A stretch of DNA of 64,000 nt, taken from positions 7,889,501-7,953,500 of the forward strand of contig OU612074.1 in the NCBI GenBank assembly GCA_914767715.1. The letters run 5' to 3'. The position numbers and the translations under genes are program-made. Below, piece by piece: positions 14,341 to 24,730 of this stretch (position 1 is its first letter; every line of letters begins with the position of its first letter). The DNA is from Membranipora membranacea. Its lineage: Eukaryota > Bryozoa > Gymnolaemata > Cheilostomatida > Membraniporidae. Below the pieces are notes generated by a model. It saw nothing but the letters and a program-made list of their open reading frames with translations, had not been told where the DNA came from and did not search any database.

Positions 14341-14560
14341 TTCTTGCTGTTTAGAAACAGAAGGTTGGGGCTGCCCTAAAAGGATGCCCTAAATCCTCAT
14401 ACTGAGTATGTGATACATCCTAGAAAACTAAAATGCATCCTAGAGGTGAGGCCATAGAAGACCTCCTGAACGTGGGTGTGCAGCGAGCTGCCAAAAATCT
14501 AGCCATTGGCAGTGTAACTTTGATCTTAGCCAATAGGCCGAGAAGGTTCAATGATATGAC
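14341..14560 (+). repeat. Interspersed repeat X, copy 1
   Basis: It shares extended similarity with the reverse complement of 48385-48625, including TTGCTGTTTAG, CTAAATCCTCATACTGAG, GATGCATCCTAG (reverse in the other copy) and CCAATGGC. The copies lie about 34 kb apart in opposite orientation. Family unknown; no recognisable protein. Confidence 0.75.
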
Positions 14561-15199
14561 ATTCTGTTTTATTATACAAGAATCATCAAGATTACCTCAC
14601 ATAATAATAAAGCACTTTTTTATAGCTTTAATTTAGTTAATGCAGTCAGCTTAGATCTGTATATTTGATATCAAGTGGCTGTTTGTTATGTTGATTCTGA
14701 CAGCTCCATCTCCACATACATAGGTATTCTGCCTGCAAAATAGCCTTGTGACGTAGTCTATCTCTGCAGCACAGCGATGGTGGCACTGACTTCCATCAAG
14801 GAAGGCAACTCCAGAATTCAAATTTATGAGATAGCAAAGCCAGTTTTCCATTTCGCCAAAATAATTTGAAATTGTCAGTTTCCATTGCTTTTTCCAATTT
14901 AGGTGCTCACTTTAGGTGAATAAATTTAGGTCCTATGCTGCAGAGACGCAGTTCGCACATCTACAGAGTGATGTACAGGTGCTGTCATAACATTTCAAAT
15001 CGGTAGTCCTGGCATTTTTAAGTGCGCACTTAGCTGCACAAACAGTGCTACAGGGCGCCGCAGGATGAGGAATTCGTGGTAGCCTGATACGGATACTACG
15101 ACGCCAAGATTGTACTATAATCAAACACAATGATATGGTTGGATAATTCCAAAAAATCTGATCACTGACTTCAAAATTTTAAATCCAATTTGAGCTAAT

Positions 15200-15300
15200 T
15201 CAATGGCATATAATATAATATATAATACAATATAATATATATATAATATAATATAATATAGTATACTAAATATATAATATATATATAATATAATGTGTTA
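15200..15300. repeat. TATAATA-rich low-complexity tract
   Basis: About 100 bp made almost only of ATATAATA-type units. Ordinary AT microsatellite. Confidence 0.85.
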
Positions 15301-15629
15301 GGAGTATAAGAATATTCACTCACCATTAACTGCGCAAACAGCGACCATTCAAGCAAGAAAGAGCACCTTCATCGTTGGTTGATAGCAAGAACTGGCTAGG
15401 TCTAGAGAAATGTAAACGTCTGCAACGAAAACACAACAGTTATTTTGCTGTAAGCTGACAACTATATATATCTTTGGCTTCAGATGGATGCAGAGATAAT
15501 ATGACAAAATTATACCAGATGAGTCTCAAAAGGATATTAGGAATATTACATCTTCTCTAACTGTATAAATGTTGTTGGTTTCTTTGGCACGTTTTGAATC
15601 ACTTTCCTCCACAGGGCCTAGTTTAGTAA

Positions 15630-15785
15630 AAATGGTAGAGGAGGCAAAGGTCCGAGGCAAATCCAAAGCATCACCAGGAGGGGTCCTGTAAGCTCCTCCA
15701 AGCAATTTAAGGCATAAAATTAGCAAATGGAAATCCCAGAGGAGCTGATTGAGACATGGATTACTCAGTTATAGTGTTTGTAGAC
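15630..15785 (+). repeat. Interspersed repeat Y, copy 1
   Basis: It matches 31815-31965 in the same orientation, sharing ATCACCAGGAGGGGT, GAAATCCCAGAGGAGCTGAT and ACATGGATTACTCA. Identity is high enough for a dispersed family. No coding potential recognised. Confidence 0.8.
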
Positions 15786-17129
15786 CACCGTATTTCTATT
15801 TTTTACAAGCTTAATTAATGTTTTGAATTTATGTTTATCTTTAACATCCATGCGGTTATTAGGAGTATCATCTTTACTATAGTAGTAGGTTTATGGTTTT
15901 GTAATCTCCATAAACATATAAATACTCTTATATGTTTATGGTAATCTCTAATCTTGTTTTGATTTAACTACAATTCGGTTATCATTTCAGGTCAGACTCT
16001 TGAAGCATTTTGTATCTTGCAACACAGGTCGTTAGTTTTAGGGGAGGCAATGAGGTGCCCTAAAAACAAATAAATAATAATAATCCATGTCATAAACAGC
16101 TTCTTTGGGATTTCCTTTGGCTATTATATACTCTAGATTGCTTTGGAAGGCATCAGCACCCCTCCTAGTGATCATACTGACTCTCGTGATCTGACTGGGC
16201 ATCACTGATAAACTAGGTTATCATTACCACAAAGCAGGTGTCGTAAGGCTAAGTATGCATCATGCGTGACTTGAATTCGCGCATGTGCAAGAACAATGAG
16301 TTTAGTTTGGGTTCTGATTGCAACTTTGGAAAGGGGAAATGGGATATCCCCTGCATAAACTGTCAATCAAAATCAGCTAATAAAAACAAGAGAGGATAAC
16401 CATTAATAACAAATCCGCACGCTTTGGGGAGTATGTCACCAGAGCAGGTAGCCAATCAGATGGCTTCGGAATTCCGAGACTCAATTTTGCAGAGATCAGC
16501 TCATGCCCAGAGCTGAGCATGCGCAGAATGCCTAGTGATGTACAGGGCCTGTCTCAGATTTTTACCTACCCGGCGATTTCTTCTAAACTACGGCCCTGCA
16601 ACATGATATCAGGAACTCAACCTACCGCCGCGTAGAGAGAGAGAGAACGATCACCACTACAAGGTCACATGTGATTGATCTGCAGAATAGGAACAGCTTG
16701 ATATACCTGCCGATATACTTCGAAAGAAAAGAGTCATTATATCCACAAACTGTAGTCTCAACATCGGTGCAGGACTTTTAAGGATATTCAGTGAATTCAC
16801 AGATTGACAATTTCCATTGCATTTATAAGAAAATGGGCAATCTTTTCAATAATCATCTTAGACCTGTATTCTAAAAAGGGAAGTTGGTGTATTCTTTGTG
16901 ATATTGATTATTTTTGCAGGAGCTTCATGAATGATTCTATCATAATCCATGCAGCATTTCGGAACAGACATGAGGATCCGCACAAATATGGATTGGAACA
17001 AGTTTATTCACAAAGGTCAAGGTGTATGGTCTCATATTTGTTAGGCTGCTGTTGTGAAGTGTCAACATGGGAGCGATGTTGATTAAAAATTGGTTGATAA
17101 AAAATGATTAAAATCAGATGTCTTATCAA

Positions 17130-17346
17130 ATGCAACCTCCTGAAGTATGGGCGGCGAAATTAGTGCCTTAGTAGCGAGGCCGCAATAGCTGCGCCAAGTT
17201 ACTCTGTGTAGGCAGGGCAGAGGACACCTGGGGCCTAACCAAACCCTAGAAGTCGATGGAGTGCAGTGGGATTCTAGCCGACTACCTTCAACACTTGAAT
17301 GCTAAAGGACCGGCGCTCTAACCAACTGAGCCATCTCCCACTCCAT
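17130..17346 (-). mobile_element. tRNA-derived SINE
   Basis: Read on the minus strand, it opens with an RNA polymerase III A-box-like TGGCTCAGTTGGTTAGAGCG, followed about 35 nt later by a degraded B box (GGCTAGAATCCC), then a non-tRNA body ending near ATTTCGCCGCCC. The body tail recurs at 42312-42480, which supports a dispersed SINE family over a lone tRNA pseudogene. The tRNA cloverleaf does not close, so it is not a functional tRNA. Confidence 0.75.
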
Positions 17347-18019
17347 GCTGGCGAAACACATTTAGTAATGATTCGGACTCTTCTGATCATGAGTAATTCG
17401 GCTGGGTCAGGGTTAAATTAAAATTGCCTAGCAATAACAATAAAGGAAGCCGGCTTGATTTAATCAAACCTCAAAAATGAATAGAATTATCTTTACCTTC
17501 ATTTTGAGCAGGCGACTCCATAACTAGTGTACCAGATTTTGTCTGTTTATCGTATGAGAGTACCCATGCATCATCATTTCATAGACATGAATTCTTGTGA
17601 TTCATCATTTATTTCATCAAGAGGAGAACTCACGCAGATCTAGTTGCTGTGGAGAAATGCCAGGAGGCACAAAATAAAGTCGCAAGGAAGGAAGCGAAAA
17701 AATGGCACAGAACAGCCTAAAGAACTGCGTAAGTATTCACCCTCCGTTTTTAAAATAAATTACAGTTCATTATCAGTAACATGTAATTTGCGGGTACTGT
17801 AAGTGGGTTGTATTACATTTATTTAGACTATGGGCCTGACCGAATGACCAGTTAGCTGGACTTGTGTTTGGAGCTACTACAGGATATGTGTAGAGAATTT
17901 TACAGTGTATTGGAGAGTCAGCCTTGTAAAGCAGAATAACATCATCTTCAATTGGCAAGATTGTTAAACGGCAGGTGAGACACGACATGAGTTTTTTTCG
18001 ACCTAGCTCATGAGTCGAA

Positions 18020-18195
18020 ACCTAGCTGTGGTAAAAACCATGCGCTTGGAAAACCCAGTCTTTGGGAAAAGAGTAATGGGGAAAATCGAGCTGTCGGAAA
18101 AACCAAGTCTTTAGGAAAACCGAGGTGTGGGGAAAACCTAGTACTTGGGAATACCAAGTCATGGGAAAACCCATCCGTGGGAAAACTTGAGCAAT
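18020..18195. repeat. Degenerate minisatellite, GGGAAAACC-type units
   Basis: About nine diverged units of roughly 17-20 bp built on GGGAAAACC plus AAGTCTT-like spacers. It resembles the array ends of the inverted-repeat elements farther right, but no inverted partner array was found in the window. Confidence 0.8.
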
Positions 18196-18707
18196 GACAT
18201 AGCCATAAACTGCAGATTTACTACTCATCCGTAATAAATATGACACTCTCTAAATTAAATCCTGTGAACAATTCTTAACTGTTGTACAATGTAGTTGTAG
18301 TACATGTGCTTGGGTTCATTTGTGAAAAGATTTTATTTTGATATCGATTCCTTTTTTGTTTGTATGGCTCGCCCCTAAGTTTATTAAAGAAAATAACATG
18401 TTACTGCAGGTAAGTGTATCAAACTTTTCTTTATTTATTGCTACAACACATGTCTGTAAACAAGTTTACCGAGTTACCCTGTTGATATAAATGGAGGCAT
18501 ATAGTATGAAGTCATATTGTCACTTTTGAACAGGTTGAGATCAAAGCTATGAATCACGTTAGTTCTTTAGAAAAATAATACTGGCTGTTCATTTGTGAAT
18601 TTTGGCAAGATCATCTGTTCTAAAATGCCATTCGGAATGAGCAATGAAAGCTGCCTTGCTAACTTGCTTTAGGATATAATTGTTCAGTTGTTGCAGTCAA
18701 CTTCAAA

Positions 18708-20319
18708 TCAGCTTATTGTATACTCAATGATAAACAGCGGTACTATATAATCTGGGTCAAATATAACAAACATTGAGGGGTTGTTACAATTATCAACTGT
18801 GCTCTGGCAGCCAGGCAGCGGTGAAACCATTCCTGAACTTCCCACACACATGTTTCCGACTAGGATCTTGCAGTATAACACCCTCCTGATGTTGTCGGGC
18901 CCAGGACGGGTGTATGAGTTGGACAGACTTGCATCCTTTGCAAAGTAGGCTCCTTTCCCCTTGGCCGCACCTACAATAGTAGAGTAGGTGCCATGAAATG
19001 TATTGACTCTAGGCTATGATGTGATGGTAAATGTGGCGGATCACAAAGGCTTTATGGTTATGAAGGGCAGGAGCACCATAAAAAAACAGTACATTTTTAG
19101 AGTCCGAGAAATTTAAGCAAAAACAGCTTTCTTTTTTCTTTTTTGATTTGGGGTCTCAGCACAGGATTTGCTGCCTCATATTTAGCCTACAAAAAAAACT
19201 TAAAAAATCATATTAAAATTTTTTCTCCAATCGCAACGCAAACCTGGCAGTCTGGGAAATATGGTTTGTTATCCAAAGTTGATTGAGGGAGACAGGACTA
19301 ATTATTGTATATTATTTGATTTTGATACTGAGGGACAATAGCCTTGGCATGGTTTGGAAACAGGCTAGAGAGACCAGCATGATGTAAAAAATAAAGTTTG
19401 TGATGTTGCTGACCAACACATGCTGAGAGGTTTCTCTACCAAGCTTTCTTATTTTTATTCTACCCTAGGTCTTATTTGACCGCCCTATTTAACAGGCCCC
19501 CTAAGAGCATGTGGCTTGCGTGGGGTAGTGGCCCTACACCCTTGCCCGTCGTTGCCGGCTATCCTTTTTTCAAAGAAACAGAGAGGGATATTTATACTGA
19601 TGCAAGCAAACAGTAAACCTCCTATATTTATGGTCTTGATCCGAACAGACCTGGCTAGGATGAATGGCTTGCCAGTGCCAAATCAGGCAGAAGTATTGAA
19701 CACAGGATAAAAAAGTTATCAAAATGTTGCACTCACCATTGACAGTGCCTGCCAATTCCATCCTGAAACGATTGCTGATTATAGAATTGATGCTCTCCTG
19801 CTTTGTACCATGCCAGGCATATCGCTCGTTCTTATTTGGTGCCTGACAGAGTTTACTATTATATCTGATCTGATGATGATTTGCTGTTACTTGTGACACC
19901 TGCAAACATAAGCAGCCAGGTAAGAGAAGTCTCAAAGCATGTTGGGGTACTTGCAAAACACTCAGCTCGTTTCTTTGCGGCCAGATTGTTCACACATGTT
20001 ACCAAGCGCGTATAATTGTTGATGGTAGAGAATAACTGTATATGTCTGAGATCAATATATGACATACCTTTAAAATTGAGCAAGTGCATCCAATGGTTGA
20101 TCTAAAAACCCGCTCGACATCAGAAGCTGCAAAGTTAAAGGTTCTGTTAACATTATCGGTGATAAATTGGGTAAGAATAAGTAGAAGTTTCCACTACATA
20201 GAACATAACGCATCCAATCATGCAAGAGTGGCCTAAATGTATTGCTTGAATAGACGGGAGGAGAGACACTACACCATGTATGTAAGAAAAAAAACAATTG
20301 TATTATTACCTGTTGTCAT
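18708..20319 (-). CDS. Compact PARP-type (mono-)ADP-ribosyltransferase, 4 exons, 164 aa
   Basis: Transfers ADP-ribose from NAD+ to target proteins. Exons on the minus strand: 20319-20310, 20126-20068, 19899-19737, 18970-18708. All junctions are GT-AG with agreeing phases (1, 0, 1), and the frame is open to TGA. Start ATG 20319 sits in ACCATGA, just before the first donor; longer 5' exons remain possible. Motifs in order: VERVFRSTIG entry helix; NERYAWHGT with the NAD-binding His; GKGAYFAKD with the catalytic-fold Tyr; then VLYCKILVG; VDNCNNPSMFVIF; and PLFIIEY near the C-terminus. The third triad position appears to be Ile rather than Glu, as in mono-ADP-ribosylating PARPs of the PARP10/12/14 group. 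The product is only the catalytic domain and somewhat shorter than usual (about 200 aa). No WWE, macro or zinc-finger domain is seen. Intron 3 contains repeat Z. Confidence 0.82.
19463..19692 (+). repeat. Interspersed repeat Z, copy 1, in PARP intron 3
   Basis: It matches the reverse complement of 34553-34780, with shared blocks GCCCTATTTAACAGGC, GCTTGCGTGGGGTAGTG, CTGGCTAGGATGAATG and TTGCCAGTGCCAAAT. The other copy lies in an intron of the C-type lectin gene. Family unknown. Confidence 0.8.
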
Positions 20320-20779
20320 GGTAGATAGTGTGATTCTTTCTGTGCAGCCGGCTTAATACAGTGCATCAAGACTTATAACTATAGCAACAGTTACATTTAT
20401 CTTTTATCTTAGGGAATCCCCTTTAGTAACTGAAAATACCATAGAGTTATTATATACTCTATGGAAAATACCCATGAAAAGTAGTCACCAGGCAACCAAT
20501 CAAGTAAATTTGGTTTAGAAAAAATGGAAAAACCTGTTATTTGAATGATGTCATCAGTAGGATAAATGTACAACCATCTGCTTACACAGAAATTGACTAA
20601 AATTTCCACATAGTCATTTCTAAATACTGGGAAATAGGAAACTGGGAAAGCTATCAACACTGTAATCAATCACTGTCAGTCATAAGAGTGCACATGTACT
20701 GAAAGCCAATACATGTCTCTGAGCTTCTACATAGCTGTTGATCATCATATGTCATAAAAATATGATAATATGTACATAC

Positions 20780-20838
20780 TGATGTTTATGTATGTATGTA
20801 TTTATGTATGTATTTATGTCTGCGTGTATGTATCATAC
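20780..20838. repeat. TATG-type microsatellite
   Basis: Imperfect run of TATG and TTATG units. Confidence 0.85.
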
Positions 20839-21222
20839 ATGACAAGTTGGTAGACCATAAAATCAGGAGGTCTCTGCAGACAAACTCCCAACCTGTAATA
20901 CCACTCTGCGTCCCGCAGTGCGGGTGCATTTTAGCCAACGTTTGTCCTGTTTCTAAGCCAAAACTTGAGCTTTCATATTATGAATTGCATTATTTTAGTA
21001 CCTGATTTTACATGCAAGTTTACAAGCAGTAATGGTAATAAGCAATTACATAGGTATATGCACTGTTGAGGTAGAAAAACATAGTTTCCCTTGCAAAAAG
21101 AAGCTTAAAAATGTTCTTGGTAAAGGAAGCTGAAAAAAAGGGAGGAAAAAGGGAGAAAGGGAGGGGGTGGAAAAAGACCCTAAAAACTGGGAGCCTCTCT
21201 ACCAAAAAGGGAGACTTGTCAG

Positions 21223-21290
21223 GTATGGTATGTATGTATGGTATGTATGTATGTATGTATGTATGTATGTATGTATGTATGTATGTATGT
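21223..21290. repeat. (GTAT)n microsatellite
   Basis: About 16 nearly perfect tetranucleotide units. Confidence 0.95.
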
Positions 21291-22052
21291 TTGTTTTCTA
21301 CGATAGGCAAAATTGGAAAAAGTGGCTGCTCAAAACAGTTGGCGGGTTGCCAGATAATATGCTTGACTAGCAAGTATAGCGGAAATATTTTTGGTGTTGT
21401 TTATGACTTACTTTGAGCCTGCTATTTTGTATATCACCTTGTTCTCCATATGCTATTCTATCATGAGTACAAATATCAGCTTTAGAATACTAATATGGAT
21501 GCTTACTTACATTATAGGTTTGATAGTTTTTACATATTTATTGTGTAGATATGTTTGTGTTAGCAGTACTGTGAAGCAGTACTTATTATGCAGGCCCTTA
21601 ATAGTATATGCCATGTATTTTCAGGCTATTGCTTTATGTAGTAAATAGCTATTTACGTTACTAAACATAGGCTAGGATAACTTAGAAATTAATATTAGAA
21701 ATGGAATGGAGTTTATTTTGGTAATCATGCTAAAAACACATCACACGTTTTATTTCAATCACTACTTGTTATGCCCTACCTGTATTTGTCATTGCGCTAC
21801 CTGCAATGTCAGAATACCACATTGAAGTAAAGCTATATATCAATAAATGAAATCAGATCCAATCACAACATTTATTGACTAAAGGCTAAAGCAGCGATCG
21901 AATGACTGGAATGGCCGATATAACTCCCTTTTTAATATCTATGGTCCTCACCTGCATATCAGCCTAGTAGTGTGGAGGGTTTCATATATTCTTTGTTAGT
22001 CGACTGCTAAGGGATGCAAAATCTAACTATATGTCTTGAATTCCAGACTCAG

Positions 22053-22219
22053 GTTTCATTTTCATTGGTGCTCAAGAGTAGGTCTATAAGGGAAAATTTG
22101 TATGGGACGAATTCAGCACAGCGCTTTTCTGGAGTAGAGAAGATACACAACTATACCCCGAGATAACGTCTTCCTTGAGATGGGGTGAGCCTGACAACAC
22201 CAACGGCAACGAGCAGTGA
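22053..22219 (+). pseudogene. Relic of a C-type lectin domain exon
   Basis: After a cryptic AG at 22051-22052 the frame reads FIFIGAQE, stop (TAG 22079-22081), then VWDEFSTALFW and RWGEPDNTNGNEQ, ending at TGA 22217-22219. It lines up with the last exon of the lectin gene on the opposite strand at 33677-33954 (IFIGAQE, YWDGFSEAPFW, GEPDDFNQNE). The GEPD motif is kept, but the C-terminal cysteines and WHD segment are gone. No matching first half of the domain was found upstream, so this is a single-exon fossil of a lectin paralogue. Confidence 0.85.
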
Positions 22220-23304
22220 AAATGAAATAGGTGAAATTGTTAAAACTATTTAGGCATTGAGAGATTGAAATAATTTGTTGTGTGGATTTATCTCTAAAAA
22301 GTATACATATTTATGTCAAATATCCGCAAACCTGTAAAAGAAATATTAAGTTTATATAGGCAAAAATTCATTCTAAAAGAGTGGGTTTGGAGAGAGAATA
22401 CATCAAGATTATTCTTTTATTATCTTTATCTATAGTCAGGTCAATGTACAAGGTCAGGTCAACCTATCAGCTATATCTAATTATGAATCAACAATAAATT
22501 ATAATCAAAAGGGTTCAACCACGAAGGAATAGGGAAGTGAATCTCTTGGTTAGCTGACACTGACTGTACTGTAATGTCTCCTTTTATTCAGCTTATTATA
22601 TAATTACCATTGATTTTGTTTACTTTCATGGGTTTCATTTCAAAGCATCGCAAAATTAATAATGACAGCGATTGAGGAATTTTATATGAGCAGTAGAAGC
22701 TGTTCTTGTGTTGACGGAATATGAGTGGCTTAAACCTCCATAAATCAATACAGAGAATCGACAGATATCGATATTGACTATCATAGCCAAGCACCAGCAC
22801 CTTCGTAAATTACTATTTAGTTCTGAATAGAAAGTCGACAAATATACTTTGTTAATTTTCAAGTGTGACACTGCCTGCCTTGACTGGTTGGCAGCGACGT
22901 TTGCAGACAATGAACCAAAACAATAAGTTAATGACTAAGTCACTTTGGTCTCATGTTATAAATGTAAGGTTAGCACATAGATTGCTTTAGGAGGGAGGGA
23001 GGGAGGGAGGGAGGGAGGGAGGGAGGGAGGGAGGGAGGGAGGGAGGGAGGGAGGGAGGGAGGGAGGGAGAGAGAGAGAGAGAGAGAGAGAAGTAGAGAGA
23101 AGTAGAGAGAGATGTTCTGAACCATCATACTATAATGACAGTTAGTTACAGAAACATTAGATTTGTATGGAATACAGTTGGTTATCTCATACAGGTAGGA
23201 GAGGCTGACTGGGGCCAGGATTATTTGCTTTTATCTGAAAAGACGTGTATATATATATAGATTCAAATCTGTGCTTTTAAGTGTCAACTGTGTGTATTTG
23301 GCCC
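22220..23304. other. Gene-free interval with GGGA/GA microsatellite
   Basis: Nothing coding recognised. It holds the GGGA tract at 22990-23091 and the left flank of the 7.3 kb transposon. Confidence 0.5.
22990..23091. repeat. (GGGA)n then (GA)n microsatellite
   Basis: About 19 GGGA units followed directly by about 12 GA units. Confidence 0.95.
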
Positions 23305-23490
23305 TGTAGAACCCACAAACGTCGCAAACGCCAAAACGTCGCAATCTAGCGTTCCACTAACGTCGCAATCCCAAAAACGTCGCAACGAAGGGTTTTTTAA
23401 ACGTCGCAAACCCACAGACGTCGCAATTTATTAAACGTCACAATAGCTCGAACCCACTAACGTCGCAAATGTAGCAAATCAACAAAAACG
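23305..23490 (+). repeat. Left terminal array of the 7.3 kb element (AACGTCGCAA units)
   Basis: About ten units with core ACGTCGCAA, separated by short variable spacers (CCCA, AACCCA, TTTA). CpG-rich compared with its surroundings. Its inverse is at 30420-30602. Confidence 0.95.
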
Positions 23491-23531
23491 CGAGTTCTCT
23501 CCTCGTTAGATGCAATACGATTTGCTATGAT

Positions 23532-23643
23532 TAGTGGACAGGAGATACAAACTTCAAAACACTGTGGGGAATTGAATATCAATGTTCTAGTGGACAGGAG
23601 ATACAAACTTCAAAACACTGTGGGGAATTGAATATCAATGTTC
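23532..23643 (+). repeat. Perfect 56-bp tandem duplication inside the left inverted repeat
   Basis: Two identical consecutive 56-bp copies starting TAGTGGACAGGAG. The right terminus carries only one diverged copy, so the duplication happened after insertion and is recent. Confidence 0.95.
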
Positions 23644-24730
23644 TAGTTTGTGCAATGGTTAATTGATGAGTATTTTTCGTGTCATTTGAATCTCTTTCTT
23701 TCCACTTCACTCTCAGTGTCTTGTCACATCAGAATCCATTACTGCTACCATAAAAGGGATTGTTATGCTGTAATTTCAAACGGATCCTAATCGAATATGG
23801 GTTTGTTGTTTGGCTCGGGGTGGCCCACTAGGCTGTACTGTTAGTACATATCTATATACTACACAAACTGACCTAAATTTGATCGACTTTCCATGGTTAA
23901 ATGGCAGCAGGGGATCGACCCAGAAAAGATTGAGCTGGCATAAATGGCTGCATTCATAAGCATCAATATCTCCGTTATTGCACTCATAGAGCGCCTTTAA
24001 TATTAGGAGATTACTGTGTACAGATAGCGATTACTGTGTTTGTGTTATTGGTTGAAGTCTCATGGTATTAATAGGTAGAGAGTATGAGATTAAGAGAAAA
24101 AACTGCTGGAAAACTGCCGTGTCACAGCATGAGTTTGCCATAATAGCCATCTAATAAGTGTAATAAGGCGTTAACCAACTATCGGAGTTGTGCCCTTTCT
24201 TTCTCAGAGGGGATAACTCAATCCGTCTGATAACAGCTCATCAACATCTAGCAGATATATAGACATACAAGTCAATTTTTTTTAGCCCTGAACTAAGTGA
24301 CGGGAAACTCCAAAGTATTGTACCATGGTATACACTCATCTACACACTAACAGCCAATTGTATGGCTTTGGCTGCATACAAGAATCAATATTATTTTGAT
24401 AACTAGCCTTGTATAGTTTTTTTTCCAAATTGCTGCCATTATCCTTGAGATTAACTGTTATTTGGCAATAATTTATTTGGAAGGTTGTGACATTACAATT
24501 TCATATTTTTGGCTGCGTAGTGCAATCAACTTTATTTGATTTTGCGGAAGTGAGAATATAAACAGATATGATTGAGTAACGTATTTACAGTTAAAAAAAA
24601 GTATAGCTGAGTTCTGCGTAAGTAAGTGTGTGACAAAAATATACTAATTTTAATATTGTGGTTATGATAAGTTCGTTAAATTTGTGCCTAGTAAAGAGTT
24701 CTGAAAATATGTATAATAAAAGGTATTACA
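23644..24730. other. Transposon interior 3' of the transposase
   Basis: Non-coding interior sequence between the left inverted repeat and the 3' end of the transposase frame. No further domain recognised. Confidence 0.5.

Larger units (their letters stand above)
15786..18707. other. Gene-free interval between repeats and the PARP gene
   Basis: I see no supported exon. It contains a tRNA-derived SINE (17130-17346) and a GGGAAAACC-type array (18020-18195). The open frame at 16804-17082 has no recognisable motif. Confidence 0.45.
20320..22052. other. Gene-free interval with microsatellites
   Basis: Apart from the two TATG/GTAT tracts I see no supported coding exon. It would include any upstream exons of the PARP gene, which I could not find. 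The 101-aa frame at 21111-21416 is largely translated microsatellite. Confidence 0.45.

Noticed and set aside
17260-17346. tRNA gene on the minus strand
   Set aside because: Good A box but degraded B box and no closing acceptor stem. The downstream body recurs elsewhere, so it is a SINE.
21111-21416. 101-aa open frame
   Set aside because: Mostly translation of the GTAT microsatellite (YVCM repeats).
23305-23490. Regularly spaced repeats suggestive of a CRISPR array
   Set aside because: Units are about 10 bp, degenerate, with no constant spacer length. The array is the terminus of a eukaryotic transposon.
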